DNA of 64,000 nt from Nitrosomonadales bacterium (GCA_023259065.1 JAHFQY010000001.1:66072-130071), one strand, 5' to 3'; positions 1 through 11,125 are shown, counted from the first letter of the stretch. Made by a program: numbers and translations. Notes: a model not told the origin generated them from the letters alone.

Positions 1-73
1 CAGCTGGTTTACTCTGCGTAAATCTGTTTAATCTGTGGACAACAGCAGTTTTGTTCTATTCAGGAGACGCAAC

Positions 74-772
74 ATGATTACCTTGCGCAAGGCATCAGAG
101 CGCGGCTACGCCAATCACGGCTGGCTGGAAAGCTGGCACAGTTTTTCCTTTGCCGATTACCATGATCCGGCGCATGTGCACTTTGGCAGCCTGCGCGTCA
201 TCAACGACGATACGGTGCAGGCAGGATACGGTTTCCCGACGCACGGCCACCGCGACATGGAGATACTCAGCTATGTGCTGAGCGGCACGCTGGAGCACAA
301 GGACAGCATGGGCAACGGCACGCAGATGCGTTATGGCGAGGTGCAGCTGATGTGCGCGGGAACAGGTGTGCAGCACAGCGAGTTCAATCCCTCGCATGAA
401 GAAGCAACACATTTCCTGCAGATATGGATCATGCCAGGGCAGCAGGGATTGGCGCCGGGATATCAGCAAAAAAGCTTCACGGTGGAAGAAAAGCAGGGGC
501 GCTGGTGCTTGCTGATTTCACCGGATGCGGCAGAGGGTTCATTGCTGCTGCATCAGGATGCCCGCGTCTATGCCACGATCTTAAAAGCACGGGAGAGTTT
601 GGGCTACGCACTGCAAAGCGGGCGCAAGGCCTATCTGCATGTGGTGCGCGGAAGTGTGACCGTGGCTGGAGAGCGCTTGCAGGCAGGCGATGCGGTAATG
701 GTGAACAATGAGACCGGGCTGCAGGTGCGGGCAGAAGAGGGTGCGGAATTACTGCTGTTTGACCTGGGTTAA
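74..772 (+). CDS. Pirin family protein
   Basis: ORF with pirin N-domain signature (SFADYHDPAHVHFGSLRVINDD...GFPTHGHRDMEI); start placed at MITLRK. Confidence 0.9.
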   Translation: MITLRKASERGYANHGWLESWHSFSFADYHDPAHVHFGSLRVINDDTVQAGYGFPTHGHRDMEILSYVLSGTLEHKDSMGNGTQMRYGEVQLMCAGTGVQHSEFNPSHEEATHFLQIWIMPGQQGLAPGYQQKSFTVEEKQGRWCLLISPDAAEGSLLLHQDARVYATILKARESLGYALQSGRKAYLHVVRGSVTVAGERLQAGDAVMVNNETGLQVRAEEGAELLLFDLG

Positions 773-2890
773 CGGCATGCTGCCTTTCATGCGCGTGATG
801 CGCACCACTTCGGGTATCTGGCGTAGAGCTCTGAGCACCTGCGCCATATGCAGGCGATTATTGACTTGCAGACAGAAGTACAGCGTGGTGTAGTCGCCCT
901 CGTTGCTGAATTGGGCATTCTCGATATTGGAGCCGGCATCGGCAATCGCCGATGCCACCTTTGCCAGCACACCGCGCTGGTTGGCGACGATGAGCTTGAT
1001 GCTGACATCAAACAGCTTGTTGATATTCTTGTCCCACGCCACATCCAGCCATTCGTCCGCGCCTGCACGGCCTTTGCGCAAGACAGGGCAGTCGTGAGTG
1101 TGCACTACCAGTCCCTGCCCGCTCTTCAGCACGCCGATAATGGGGTCGCCCGGAATCGGGCGGCAGCACTTGGCAAATTGCACGGCGGTTCCCTCGGTGC
1201 CGAGTATGGTGATGACATTGTTGGCGCCACTGACATGCGCAGTGTTTTCGTCACCCACGCGTGCCAGTTTGCGCGCGATCACCATATTGAGGCTGCGCCC
1301 CAGGCCTATATCGGCAAAAACTTCCTGGCGTGATTTGGCGCCGGTTTCCTTGAGCAGCTTGTCCCAGTGTGCATCATCCATCTCCGAGAGTTTTAAGCCT
1401 AGGGAGCCGAGTGCCTGATTGAGCAGGCGTTCGCCCAACGCCGCGGATTCGTCCAGGTGCAGGGTTCTCAGCGCGTAGCGTATCTGGCTGCGCGCCTTGC
1501 TGGTCACCACATAACTGAGCCAGGAGGGATTGGGGTGGGCGTGCGGCGCGGTAATGATTTCCACGCGGTCGCCATTTTTCAGCTCGGTGCGCAGGGGCAC
1601 CAGTTCGAAATTGACCTTGGACGCCACACAGCGGTTGCCGATGTCGGTGTGCACGCTGTAGGCAAAATCAACCGCGGTGGCCCCGCGCGGCAGGGACAGG
1701 ATTTTCCCCTGCGGCGTGAATACATAAACTTCGTCCGGAAACAGGTCAATCTTCAGGTGCTCCAGAAACTCCACCGAGTTGCCGCTTTGGCTCAGGCTTT
1801 CCAGCAGGCTTTGCAGCCATTGGTGGGTTTTGACATGCAGCTCGTTGATGGGCGCGTCCGCCGTCTTGTACAGCCAGTGCGAGGCAACGCCGGCTTCCGC
1901 AATCCGGTCCATTTCCACCGTGCGTATCTGCACCTCGATCGGTGTGCCAAAGGGGCCGAACAGGGTGGTATGCAATGACTGGTAACCGTTGGCCTTGGGA
2001 ATGGCGATGTAATCCTTGAACTTGCCCGGGAAGGGCTTGTACAGGGCGTGCAGCGCGCCCAGCGCCACATAGCAGGCCGGCACATCATCCACCAGCACGC
2101 GGAAACCATAGATATCCAGCACCTCGGAAAATGCCAGCGACTTGGCCTGCATCTTCTGGTAAATGCCATACAGGTGCTTTTCGCGCCCGCGCACTTCGGC
2201 GTGAATCTTGAACTCTTCAAGGCGGTGGCGGATGGCATCCAGGATTTTTCCCACCACCTCGCGCCGGTTGCCGCGCGCCACCTTGAGCGCCTTGGACAGC
2301 ACCGAGTGGCGGTTGGGGTGCAGGTGCATAAAGCTCAAGTCCTGCAGCTCGTGGTATATCTCGTTCAGCCCCAAGCGATTGGCGATGGGTGCGTAAATCT
2401 CCATGGTTTCGCGGGCAATGCGTTCGCATTTTTCGCGCGACATCGCATCCAGCGTGCGCATGTTGTGCAGGCGGTCCGACAGCTTGATCAGGATCACGCG
2501 CACATCGCGCGCCATCGCCATCAGCATCTTGCGGAAGTTTTCCGCCTGCGCATCCTCGCGTGTTTCAAACTGCAGCTTGTCCAGCTTGCTCAGGCCGTCC
2601 ACCAGCTCGGCAACCGGTTTGCCAAACTGCGCGGCGACATCGTCGGTGCTGACATCGGTGTCCTCGATGACGTCGTGCAACAGTGCCGCGATAATGGCCT
2701 GGGTATCCAGATGCAGGGCGGTAAGGATGCGGGCTACGGCGATGGGGTGGGAAACGTAAGCATCACCGGACTGGCGCAGTTGACCATGGTGTGCTGCTTT
2801 GCTGAATGCGACGGCGCGCTGGATGTTTTCAACATCCTCGGGTTTCAGGTAGGCTGAAACTTCCTGTAGCAGCGCCTCGGCATCGGACAT
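749..2890 (-). CDS. spoT: Bifunctional (p)ppGpp synthetase/hydrolase (RelA/SpoT family)
   Basis: HD domain (AALLHDVIEDT), synthetase, TGS and ACT-like regions; adjacent to rpoZ and gmk. Confidence 0.95.
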   Translation of the reverse strand: MSDAEALLQEVSAYLKPEDVENIQRAVAFSKAAHHGQLRQSGDAYVSHPIAVARILTALHLDTQAIIAALLHDVIEDTDVSTDDVAAQFGKPVAELVDGLSKLDKLQFETREDAQAENFRKMLMAMARDVRVILIKLSDRLHNMRTLDAMSREKCERIARETMEIYAPIANRLGLNEIYHELQDLSFMHLHPNRHSVLSKALKVARGNRREVVGKILDAIRHRLEEFKIHAEVRGREKHLYGIYQKMQAKSLAFSEVLDIYGFRVLVDDVPACYVALGALHALYKPFPGKFKDYIAIPKANGYQSLHTTLFGPFGTPIEVQIRTVEMDRIAEAGVASHWLYKTADAPINELHVKTHQWLQSLLESLSQSGNSVEFLEHLKIDLFPDEVYVFTPQGKILSLPRGATAVDFAYSVHTDIGNRCVASKVNFELVPLRTELKNGDRVEIITAPHAHPNPSWLSYVVTSKARSQIRYALRTLHLDESAALGERLLNQALGSLGLKLSEMDDAHWDKLLKETGAKSRQEVFADIGLGRSLNMVIARKLARVGDENTAHVSGANNVITILGTEGTAVQFAKCCRPIPGDPIIGVLKSGQGLVVHTHDCPVLRKGRAGADEWLDVAWDKNINKLFDVSIKLIVANQRGVLAKVASAIADAGSNIENAQFSNEGDYTTLYFCLQVNNRLHMAQVLRALRQIPEVVRITRMKGSMPLTQVKQQ

Positions 2891-2935
2891 GAAAAGTCGG
2901 GAATGAACAGATTCAAGACTGTAAAGCCTGAAAGA

Positions 2936-3142
2936 TCAGGCCATGCCGCGGTTGAGCATTTCCAGGCCGACCTTGCCTTCGCTGATTTCGCGCAGGGCGA
3001 TCACGGTGGGCTTGTCATTGCTCTCGTCCACCAGGTAGCCGGCGCCATTGGCCAGCTGACGGGCGCGGTAAGCGGCGGCCAGAGTCAGTTCAAAACGGTT
3101 GGGGATGTGTTTCATGCAGTCTTCAACGGTAATGCGGGCCAT
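2936..3142 (-). CDS. rpoZ: DNA-directed RNA polymerase omega subunit
   Basis: [30 protein letters not shown]; gmk-rpoZ-spoT order. Confidence 0.95.
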   Translation of the reverse strand: MARITVEDCMKHIPNRFELTLAAAYRARQLANGAGYLVDESNDKPTVIALREISEGKVGLEMLNRGMA

Positions 3143-3144
3143 GA

Positions 3145-3762
3145 TTACTCCTGTTTCTGTAATTGATTGATTAAATTTGCCTGGCGTACGAGTTGCCGAT
3201 CGCGACGCAATCCGGCGGCGACGACGACGGCATTGAGTTGTTGCAGAGCCTCGTCCAGCTTGTCGTTAATAATAACATAGTCAAACTCGGCGGCATGGGC
3301 GATGTCCTCCTGCGCGGCCTGCAGGCGGCGGGTGATCACCTCCTGGCTATCCTGGCCGCGTCCCTTGAGACGGGTTTCCAGCGCTTGCAGGGAGGGCGGC
3401 AGTATGAAAATCGGGATGCACAGCGGGAACTTGTTGCGCACCTGGGCGGCGCCCTGCCAATCTATTTCCAGCAGGATGTCGCGGCCGCTTTGCAGCTCCT
3501 TGTTCAGCCAGGATTGTGATGTGCCGTAAAGATTGCCGTACACCTCCGCGCTTTCCAGGAAGTCGCCATGCTGGATCATGCCCAGAAAGGCTTCACGGCT
3601 GACAAAGTGGTAGTCCTTGCCGTGTACCTCGCCGGGGCGCGGTGCGCGCGAGGTGTAGGACACGGACAAGTCGATATTTTTATTGATCTCCAGCAGCGCC
3701 TTGATCAGGCTGGTCTTGCCGGCGCCCGAGGGGGCGCTTACGATAAACAGGTTTCCGCTCAT
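3145..3762 (-). CDS. gmk: Guanylate kinase
   Basis: P-loop [11 protein letters not shown] and guanylate kinase motifs. Confidence 0.95.
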   Translation of the reverse strand: MSGNLFIVSAPSGAGKTSLIKALLEINKNIDLSVSYTSRAPRPGEVHGKDYHFVSREAFLGMIQHGDFLESAEVYGNLYGTSQSWLNKELQSGRDILLEIDWQGAAQVRNKFPLCIPIFILPPSLQALETRLKGRGQDSQEVITRRLQAAQEDIAHAAEFDYVIINDKLDEALQQLNAVVVAAGLRRDRQLVRQANLINQLQKQE

Positions 3763-3766
3763 GTCA

Positions 3767-4633
3767 TTACTCCAGGTTTTGAATTTGTTCGCGCATTTGT
3801 TCGATCAGGATTTTCATTTCCATGGAGGCGCGCGAGACTTCGGCATCCACGGATTTTGAGCCCAGTGTGTTGGCTTCGCGGTGCAACTCCTGCATCAGGA
3901 AATCCAGGCGCTTGCCCACGGCGCCGCCCTTGTCCAGCACGCGCTCCATCTCGACGAGGTGGGTGTGCAGGCGGGACAGCTCTTCATCCACATCGATCTT
4001 GCTGGCAAACAGGGAAATTTCCTGGTGCAGGCGCTCGGCGTCAGCGTTGCCCAGGATCTCTTGCAAGCGTGCCTGCAGTTTTAGTTCATAAGCCTTGATG
4101 GCGGCGGGAATACGCGGTGCAACCGCAGTGCGTAATGCGTTGATTTGCGCGATGCGCTGCAGCAAAAAGTCCTTCAGTTTGGCGCCTTCGCGTTCCCGCG
4201 ATGCGGAGAAGTCGTGCAGTGCCTGCTGCAACAGGCACTGCACGCTGGTGCGCAGGGTGTCGGCGCTCAGGCTGTCGCTCTCCAGTATGCCGTTCCAGCG
4301 CAATACGTCGGCCACGCTCAGCTCCCTGGCATTGGGCATGACGGCGCTGACTTCGCTGCTCCACTGTGCCAGCTGTTGCAACAAAGGCTGGTTGATGCTG
4401 GCGGGCTTGCTGACAGAGGCGCGCGCGGCAATGCCGATGCGGCATTCCACTTTGCCGCGGCTCACCGCGGCGGCAATGGCTACACGCAGCGCTTGCTCCA
4501 GCCCGCGCAACTCGTCGGGGAGGCGCAGCTGCAAATCCAGGTAGCGCGAGTTGACTGCGCGAACCTCCAGCGTCAGCGAGCCGGCATCCAGTTCCGCTGT
4601 GGCAGCTGCAAAGCCGGTCATGCTGTAAATCAT
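3767..4633 (-). CDS. YicC family endoribonuclease-like protein
   Basis: MIYSMTGFAAA N-terminus and conserved YicC C-terminus (EVSRASMEMKILIEQMREQIQNLE). Confidence 0.9.
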   Translation of the reverse strand: MIYSMTGFAAATAELDAGSLTLEVRAVNSRYLDLQLRLPDELRGLEQALRVAIAAAVSRGKVECRIGIAARASVSKPASINQPLLQQLAQWSSEVSAVMPNARELSVADVLRWNGILESDSLSADTLRTSVQCLLQQALHDFSASREREGAKLKDFLLQRIAQINALRTAVAPRIPAAIKAYELKLQARLQEILGNADAERLHQEISLFASKIDVDEELSRLHTHLVEMERVLDKGGAVGKRLDFLMQELHREANTLGSKSVDAEVSRASMEMKILIEQMREQIQNLE

Positions 4634-4763
4634 CGCGTTCTCCGAAACGGGTGGGGGAAATAAATCTGGGCTGAACCGGCTGCATTATATTACGATAACG
4701 CTTAACCCCTGATTTCAGTATGAACATTTTGACCAAGGCCGCCAAAACCATTCCAGACTCCAG

Positions 4764-5558
4764 ATGAATTTTGCTGTTTACCAAGCTACCTACCAAGGGG
4801 GGCGCAAATATAACCAGGACCGTGTGGCTTACGCCTACACGGACCAGGCCTTATTGCTGGTACTGGCTGACGGCATGGGGGGGCATTCCCATGGCGAGCT
4901 GGCGGCACAGATCACGATACAGACTTACATGCAGGCGTTTTCCGTGGCGGCCAAGCCGCGCATACAAAACCCTGAAGGGTTTCTGGGTAGAATCATGCGC
5001 CATGCGCATCAAACCATAGGCCAGTTTGCCATAGACCAGGGCTTGAGCGGCAATCCGGGCACCACCTGTGTGGCGGCGCTGGTGCAGGACGGCCAGGTGT
5101 GCTGGGCGCATGCGGGCGACTCGCGCTTTTACCTGTTGCGCGATGCTGCCGTGGCCGCGGTGACAACCGATCACTCGGTGGTGCAACAGTGGGCGGACTG
5201 GGGTCTGATTACCCATGAGGAAATGCGGACGCACCCGGATCGCAACAAGATCACCAACTGCCTGGGTGGTTCGGATGAGCAGTTCTTTGTGGAGACGGTG
5301 CCGGAAATTCCCCTGATGCAGGGGGATGTCCTGTTGTTGTGCAGCGACGGCCTGTGGGGGCCGTTGTCTGAGGACGAAATTGCCAAGGCGCTGGATTCCG
5401 CGCCTTTGCACACAGGGCTTGAGCAGCTGATGGGGCTGGCCCTGTTTCGCGAAAATGTCAGCGCCGACAACACCACTGCCGTGGTGGCGCGCTGGGGGGC
5501 TGCCGAGCAGGATCACAGCGTGACGGAACCTTTCTTTGGCGTGCTCGACGAGCGCTGA
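4764..5558 (+). CDS. PP2C-family serine/threonine protein phosphatase
   Basis: GGRKYNQDR, LVLADGMGGH, CWAHAGDSRFY, LLLCSDGLWG motifs. Confidence 0.9.
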   Translation: MNFAVYQATYQGGRKYNQDRVAYAYTDQALLLVLADGMGGHSHGELAAQITIQTYMQAFSVAAKPRIQNPEGFLGRIMRHAHQTIGQFAIDQGLSGNPGTTCVAALVQDGQVCWAHAGDSRFYLLRDAAVAAVTTDHSVVQQWADWGLITHEEMRTHPDRNKITNCLGGSDEQFFVETVPEIPLMQGDVLLLCSDGLWGPLSEDEIAKALDSAPLHTGLEQLMGLALFRENVSADNTTAVVARWGAAEQDHSVTEPFFGVLDER

Positions 5559-5698
5559 GGGCATCTCTAAAAGTTCAGATTTCATCCCAACTGCTGTGTT
5601 GCGGGAAAAATTTCTTGCTTACATATTGTTCATATCTGCGCGGCGAGATTTTTTCCACGCCTTGCATTTGGGCGAACTCTTAACTTTTAGAGGCGCCC
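5559..5698. repeat. MITE-like element with imperfect terminal inverted repeats
   Basis: GGGCATCTCTAAAAGTT at left end, AACTTTTAGAGGCGCCC at right end; inner part also partly self-complementary. Confidence 0.65.
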
Positions 5699-5759
5699 AT
5701 ATGTGATTACCTCTCCGCGCTATAATGCGCAGCGTTTTCAACTTCCCGAGATTCCTGCC

Positions 5760-6476
5760 ATGCGTCCCAGCCAGCGTCAGCCCAACCAGTTACGTTCCAT
5801 CCGCATTACCCGCAACTACACCAAGCATGCCGAAGGCTCGGTGCTGATCGAGTGCGGCGACACGAAAGTGATTTGCACCGCCAGCGTGGAAGAGCGTGTG
5901 CCGGGCCACAAGAAGGGCAGCGGCGAAGGCTGGGTGACCGCCGAATACGGCATGCTGCCACGCTCCACCGGCAGCCGCATGGACCGCGAGGCTGCGCGCG
6001 GCAAGCAGTCCGGGCGCACCCAGGAAATCCAGCGCCTGATCGGGCGCAGCCTGCGCGCCGTGGTTGACCTCAAAAAACTCGGTGAGCGCACCATACAGAT
6101 AGACTGCGACGTAATCCAGGCCGATGGCGGCACGCGCACCGCCAGCATCACCGGCGCCTATGTGGCGCTGCAGGATGCGGTAAGCGGCCTGCTGCAAAAA
6201 GGCCTGATCGCAGAAACTCCGCTGCGCGATGCCGTGGCGGCAATTTCAGTGGGCATCTATCAGGGCACGCCGGTGCTCGATCTCGACTACGTTGAGGATT
6301 CCGATTGCGATACCGACATGAACGTGGTGATGCTGGGCAGCGGGAATTTTGTCGAGGTGCAGGGCACGGCGGAAGGCCATGCTTTTTCTCGCGCCGAGAT
6401 GGATGAGCTGCTGGAGCTGGCCAAGCACGGCATTACACAGCTGATAGAAATGCAGCGCGCGGCGTTGGCGATTTAG
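5760..6476 (+). CDS. rph: Ribonuclease PH
   Basis: [33 protein letters not shown]...; canonical RNase PH. Confidence 0.95.
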   Translation: MRPSQRQPNQLRSIRITRNYTKHAEGSVLIECGDTKVICTASVEERVPGHKKGSGEGWVTAEYGMLPRSTGSRMDREAARGKQSGRTQEIQRLIGRSLRAVVDLKKLGERTIQIDCDVIQADGGTRTASITGAYVALQDAVSGLLQKGLIAETPLRDAVAAISVGIYQGTPVLDLDYVEDSDCDTDMNVVMLGSGNFVEVQGTAEGHAFSRAEMDELLELAKHGITQLIEMQRAALAI

Positions 6477-6484
6477 GGAAAGCG

Positions 6485-6595
6485 CTCATCCGCAGATTAC
6501 ACAGATACACGCAGATTCCCCCGGTGAACTTTGCAATGATGCGCTGAAATATGCCTTATGATTAATCTGTTCCATCTGTGTAATCTGCGGATGAG
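6485..6595. repeat. Palindromic dispersed repeat with perfect 22-bp inverted ends
   Basis: CTCATCCGCAGATTACACAGAT (6485-6506) and its exact reverse complement (6574-6595). Confidence 0.85.
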
Positions 6596-6609
6596 AAGGT
6601 TTTGAAGAT

Positions 6610-7200
6610 ATGAAAAAACTCGTTATCGCCTCCAACAACTCCGGCAAGCTGCGCGAATTCCAGGCCATGCTGGCGCCTCTGGGTATCGAGGTGCTGACGC
6701 AGGCGCAGCTCGGTATTTCCGAGGCCGAGGAGCCGCATTGCACCTTTGTGGAAAATGCCCTGGCCAAGGCGCGCCATGTCAGCAAGGCAAGCGGGCTGCC
6801 CGCGCTGGCGGATGATTCCGGCATTTGCGTTGCCGCGCTGGGCGGCGCTCCCGGCGTGTATTCCGCGCGCTATGCGGGTGACAATCCCAAGTCCGATGCG
6901 CGCAACAACGAAAAATTGCTGCAAGTCATGCAGGGCGTGGCTGACCGGCGTGCGCACTATTATTGCGTGCTGGTGCTGGTGCACCACGCCGATGACCCGC
7001 AGCCGCTGATTGCGGAAGGGGAGTGGCATGGCGAGATCGCGCACGAGGAGCGCGGCGCTGGCGGCTTTGGCTATGACCCCATGTTCTGGCTGCCCGAGCA
7101 GGGCAGGATGAGTTCGGAGCTGACGCATGATGAAAAAACATTGCTCAGCCATCGCGGCAAGGCGATGAGAATTTTGCTGCAGAAGCTGAAGCTCGAATGA
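6610..7200 (+). CDS. rdgB: XTP/dITP diphosphatase
   Basis: ASNNSGKLREF, LADDSGICVAALGGAPGVYSARYAG. Confidence 0.95.
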   Translation: MKKLVIASNNSGKLREFQAMLAPLGIEVLTQAQLGISEAEEPHCTFVENALAKARHVSKASGLPALADDSGICVAALGGAPGVYSARYAGDNPKSDARNNEKLLQVMQGVADRRAHYYCVLVLVHHADDPQPLIAEGEWHGEIAHEERGAGGFGYDPMFWLPEQGRMSSELTHDEKTLLSHRGKAMRILLQKLKLE

Positions 7201-8390
7201 GCGTGCAAGCGCTGCATCCCGTCGGCCTCGCTGCGCAGGCTGTCAACTTCCAGGCCTTGCCTCCGCTGTCCCTGTACATCCACATTCCCTGGTGCGTGCG
7301 CAAATGTCCGTATTGCGATTTCAATTCGCACGAGGCGCGCAATGGCTTGCCTGAAGATGACTATGTTGCCGCACTGACCCGCGACCTTGAACTGGCGCTG
7401 CCCCTGGTGTGGGGGCGCAGGGTATACAGCGTGTTTATCGGCGGCGGCACGCCCAGCCTGTTTTCTGCGCAGGCGATGGAACGCATCCTCGGCACGGTGC
7501 GCATGCTGCTGCCGCTGGACGTGAATGCGGAAATCACCTTGGAGGCCAACCCCGGCACAGTGGAAGCGGAAAAATTCGCCGGCTTCCGCGAGGCAGGCGT
7601 GACGCGTTTGTCGCTGGGCATCCAGAGCTTCAACGAGACGCATCTCAAGGCATTGGGGCGTATTCATGATGCGTCTGAGGCGCGCCGTGCGGTGGAGATT
7701 GCGCAGCAGCACTTCGACAACATCAACCTCGATCTGATGTATGCCCTGCCGCAGCAGACGCTGGCGGAGGCGGAGCAGGATGTGAGCACCGCCTTGAGTT
7801 ATGCGCCGCAGCATCTGTCCTGTTACCACCTGACGCTGGAACCCAATACCCTGTTCTACCGCCACCCGCCTGCCTTGCCGGACGACGATGCGAGCAGTGA
7901 AATGCAGCAGCGCATCGAACAGCCGCTGGCTGCACACGGCTACCTTCATTACGAAACCTCCGCCTTTGCGCAGCCCGGCAAGCAGTCGCGCCACAATCTC
8001 AACTACTGGCAATTCGGCGATTACCTCGGCATCGGCGCAGGTGCGCACAGCAAGCTGAGTTTCCACGACAAGGTGATAAGGCAGGCGCGCTACAAGCAGC
8101 CGCAAGCCTATATGGAGCAAGTGCGGCAGGGTGCGCCGGTACAAAGCGAGCAGACGCTGACGCGCGATGACCTGTGCTTTGAATTTATGATGAATGCCTT
8201 GCGCCTGAATCAGGGCTTTGACGCCAATCTGTTCAGCGAGCGCACCAGCCTGCCCTTGTTGCTAATACGCAAGGAGCTGGAGCAGGCCGAGCAGCGCGGC
8301 TTGCTGTCGCGTGACCAGCAGCGCATTGCGCCGACCGAGCAGGGGCGGGTATTTTTGAATGATTTGCTGCAGATGTTTTTGCGTGACTAG
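7197..8390 (+). CDS. hemW: Radical SAM family heme chaperone HemW
   Basis: [19 protein letters not shown] radical SAM motif; follows rdgB. Confidence 0.93.
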   Translation: MSVQALHPVGLAAQAVNFQALPPLSLYIHIPWCVRKCPYCDFNSHEARNGLPEDDYVAALTRDLELALPLVWGRRVYSVFIGGGTPSLFSAQAMERILGTVRMLLPLDVNAEITLEANPGTVEAEKFAGFREAGVTRLSLGIQSFNETHLKALGRIHDASEARRAVEIAQQHFDNINLDLMYALPQQTLAEAEQDVSTALSYAPQHLSCYHLTLEPNTLFYRHPPALPDDDASSEMQQRIEQPLAAHGYLHYETSAFAQPGKQSRHNLNYWQFGDYLGIGAGAHSKLSFHDKVIRQARYKQPQAYMEQVRQGAPVQSEQTLTRDDLCFEFMMNALRLNQGFDANLFSERTSLPLLLIRKELEQAEQRGLLSRDQQRIAPTEQGRVFLNDLLQMFLRD

Positions 8391-9061
8391 ATCTTTTGGA
8401 ATACCAGATCCCATACCCCGTGGCCTAGCTTTAATCCGCGATTTTCAAACTTGGTGAGCGGGCGGTAAGCGGGTTTCTCGGCGTAATCCGTGGCGGAGTT
8501 CTTGAGAGCGGGTTCTGCACTGAGCACCGCCAGCACCTGCTCGGCGTAGTCCTGCCAATCGGTGGCGACGTGAATATACCCGCCCGTTTTGATTTTCTTC
8601 ACCAGTTGCGCCACAAAAGGCGCTTGTATCAAGCGCCGCTTGTTATGGCGCGCCTTGTGCCACGGGTCGGGAAAAAAGATGTGCACGCCATCGAGTGATT
8701 CATCCTGCAGCATGTCACGGATGACTTCGACGGCGTCGTGCTGGATGATGCGAATGTTGCCCAGGCCCTGTTCGTCGATTTGCTTGAGCAGGCTGCCGAC
8801 GCCGGGCGGGTGTACTTCCAGCGCCAGGTAATCATTCTGCGGATGATGTCTGGCGATGTGCGCGGTGGGTTCGCCCATGCCAAAACCGATCTCCAGTATC
8901 TTGGGGGCGGCGCGCCCGAAGCTGGTATCCAGATCCAGCAACTGTGCTGCATATGAGATGCCGAAGCGTGGCATCAGCGTGTCCAGGCTGCGTTGCTGGG
9001 CGGCGGATACGCGCCCCTGGCGCAGCACGAAGCTGCGTATGTGTCGATCTCGAAGTTCCAT
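8387..9061 (-). CDS. trmB: tRNA (guanine-N7-)-methyltransferase
   Basis: [28 protein letters not shown] motifs. Confidence 0.95.
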   Translation of the reverse strand: MELRDRHIRSFVLRQGRVSAAQQRSLDTLMPRFGISYAAQLLDLDTSFGRAAPKILEIGFGMGEPTAHIARHHPQNDYLALEVHPPGVGSLLKQIDEQGLGNIRIIQHDAVEVIRDMLQDESLDGVHIFFPDPWHKARHNKRRLIQAPFVAQLVKKIKTGGYIHVATDWQDYAEQVLAVLSAEPALKNSATDYAEKPAYRPLTKFENRGLKLGHGVWDLVFQKI

Positions 9062-9861
9062 CAGGACTTGTTTGCCGTGCTGATCATGCCGCTGGTGGGC
9101 GAGCTGGGGGAGGCGCTGTAGAGTTTCCTGGGCATGCGGCCGGCAAGGAAGGCTGCGCGCCCAGCTTCAACGCCCAGCTTCATGGCAGATGCCATCAATA
9201 CAGGGTCTTGCGCGGCGGCAATCGCGGTGTTCATCAGCACGCCGGCGCAACCCAGCTCCATTGCGACTGCGGCATCGGAAGCGGTGCCCACGCCGGCATC
9301 GACGATGACTGGCACCTGCACGCGATCCATGATGAGCTGCAGATTCCACGGGTTGAGTATGCCCATGCCCGAGCCTATCAGCGAGGCCAGCGGCATGATG
9401 GCGACGCAGCCGATGTCTTCCAGTTGTTTGGCGATGATGGGGTCGTCCGAGGTGTACACCATCACCTGGAAGCCGTCCTTCACCAGTGTCTTGGCGGCAG
9501 CGATGGTTTCCACCACGTTGGGGTAGAGCGATTGCGGATCGCCCAGTACTTCCAGCTTCACCAGGCTGTGCCCATCCAGCAGTTCGCGCGCCAGGCGCAG
9601 GGTGCGCACCGCATCATCGGCGCTGTAGCAGCCCGCCGTGTTGGGCAGCAGGGTGTATTTGGACAGCGGCAGGATGTCGAGCAGGTTGGGTTCGTTCGGG
9701 TTCTGGCCAATGTTGCTGCGGCGTATGGCGATGGTGATGATTTCCGCGCCGCTGGCCTCGATGGCAGCCTGGGTCTGGGCGAAATCCTTGTATTTGCCGG
9801 TGCCCACCAGCAGGCGCGAGTTATAGGGTTTGCCTGCAATAATTAATTTATCTTGCTTCAT
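9061..9861 (-). CDS. thiG: Thiazole synthase
   Basis: [57 protein letters not shown]. Confidence 0.95.
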   Translation of the reverse strand: MKQDKLIIAGKPYNSRLLVGTGKYKDFAQTQAAIEASGAEIITIAIRRSNIGQNPNEPNLLDILPLSKYTLLPNTAGCYSADDAVRTLRLARELLDGHSLVKLEVLGDPQSLYPNVVETIAAAKTLVKDGFQVMVYTSDDPIIAKQLEDIGCVAIMPLASLIGSGMGILNPWNLQLIMDRVQVPVIVDAGVGTASDAAVAMELGCAGVLMNTAIAAAQDPVLMASAMKLGVEAGRAAFLAGRMPRKLYSASPSSPTSGMISTANKS

Positions 9862-9884
9862 CGGTATTTTGACTCTTTCATGAG

Positions 9885-10094
9885 TTAGCCGCCGCCGACA
9901 GCAACGACGACTTCAAGTTTGTCGCCGTCAGCCAGCATTTGTTGATTGAATTGTCCGCGCGGAACGATTTCTCCGTTGCGCTCAAGCGCGATGCGTTTGC
10001 CACCCAGTTGCATTTTCTCCAACAGTTCGGTGATGCTGAGAGGCTGGTCAAATGTAGAGGGCGAGCCGTTGATGGAGACTGAAATCACTTTCAA
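9885..10094 (-). CDS. thiS: Sulfur carrier protein ThiS
   Basis: 69 aa ubiquitin-like protein ending VVVAVGGG; next to thiG. Confidence 0.93.
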   Translation of the reverse strand: MKVISVSINGSPSTFDQPLSITELLEKMQLGGKRIALERNGEIVPRGQFNQQMLADGDKLEVVVAVGGG

Positions 10095-10130
10095 AGTTAT
10101 GAGTGGTTAAGGTAACATTGCATTCTACAT

Positions 10131-10204
10131 GCGGGTGTAGCTCAATGGTAGAGCAGAAGCTTCCCAAGCTTACGACGAGGGTTCGATTCCCTTCACCCGC
10201 TCCA
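10131..10204 (+). tRNA. tRNA-Gly (anticodon CCC)
   Basis: GCGGGTG...CACCCGC acceptor stem, loop TTCCCAA, GGTTCGATTCC T-arm, encoded CCA; resembles E. coli glyU. Confidence 0.95.
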
Positions 10205-10390
10205 TGATTTTTATGCTTTATCTCATGCGATTTGCTGCTTGTTCATCAAGTATGGATTGTTAACCGGGAGCCTTTGAGGCTTGCTGAGTATCCCTTGGGT
10301 TGATGGGGTTGTGGAGCGTCGGCAGCAGCTCCTTGCTTCGCTCCGTGATAATATATCCAAGTTATCTGTGTAACCCGCCTGTCAGACTAA

Positions 10391-11125
10391 ATGCCGCGCT
10401 ATAAGACCAAAGCTGTTCCGCAATTCCCGCATGCTTCCGTAGATTGTGATAGCTGCGGAATATTTGCGCTGTGTCATGCGGTTGGTGGTGACACTGATCT
10501 CAGTGTGCTGGATACGCTGGTGAGAAGCCGTAGAACGATTAAGCGTGGAGAGGTCTTGTATCAGGCTGGGGAGCCGTTTCGGGCGATTTACGCGATCCGG
10601 GGAGGCTCCATCAAAACCTTCATCCTGGCCGATGATGGCAGGGTTCAGGTGACAGGTTTCCATTTTGTCGGTGAGGTTCTGGGGCTTGATGCCATCACCA
10701 TGGGGCGATACAACTGTACTGCAACAGCCATGGAAACAACCAGTGTTTGTGAGGCGCCTTTTGACCGGTTAAATGAGCTGGGTGAAGAGTTTCCTGATCT
10801 GCAGCACAGCATGCTGGAAGTGATGAGCCATGAAATTCTCCATTGCCATGAGCTGATGATGTTGCTGGGGAAAAAAAATGCCGAAGAGCGCCTGTCCACT
10901 TTTCTGCTGAATATGTCCCGCCGCCTTGAAAAACGGAATTTTTCGCATACCCAGTTCAGCATGAGCATGTCGCGCAGCGATATCGGCAACTATCTGGGCA
11001 TGGCAGAGGAAACGGTATGCCGTGTTTTTACCCGTCTTCAGGATGAGGGGGTGATAACACTTGAACGCAGGCAGATCACCTTGCATAGCCTTGACCAGCT
11101 TAGGGCGATAGCTACTCAAAAATAG
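10391..11125 (+). CDS. FNR-type Crp/Fnr transcriptional regulator (copy 1)
   Basis: CDSCGIFALC (C-x2-C-x5-C) plus central Cys (TSVCEAPF); C-terminal HTH MSRSDIGNYLGMAEETVCRVF. Confidence 0.93.
   Translation: MPRYKTKAVPQFPHASVDCDSCGIFALCHAVGGDTDLSVLDTLVRSRRTIKRGEVLYQAGEPFRAIYAIRGGSIKTFILADDGRVQVTGFHFVGEVLGLDAITMGRYNCTATAMETTSVCEAPFDRLNELGEEFPDLQHSMLEVMSHEILHCHELMMLLGKKNAEERLSTFLLNMSRRLEKRNFSHTQFSMSMSRSDIGNYLGMAEETVCRVFTRLQDEGVITLERRQITLHSLDQLRAIATQK

Noticed and set aside
10095-10130. TPP riboswitch upstream of thiS
   Set aside because: Only about 36 nt separate thiS from tRNA-Gly; no room and no CUGAGA-type motif seen.
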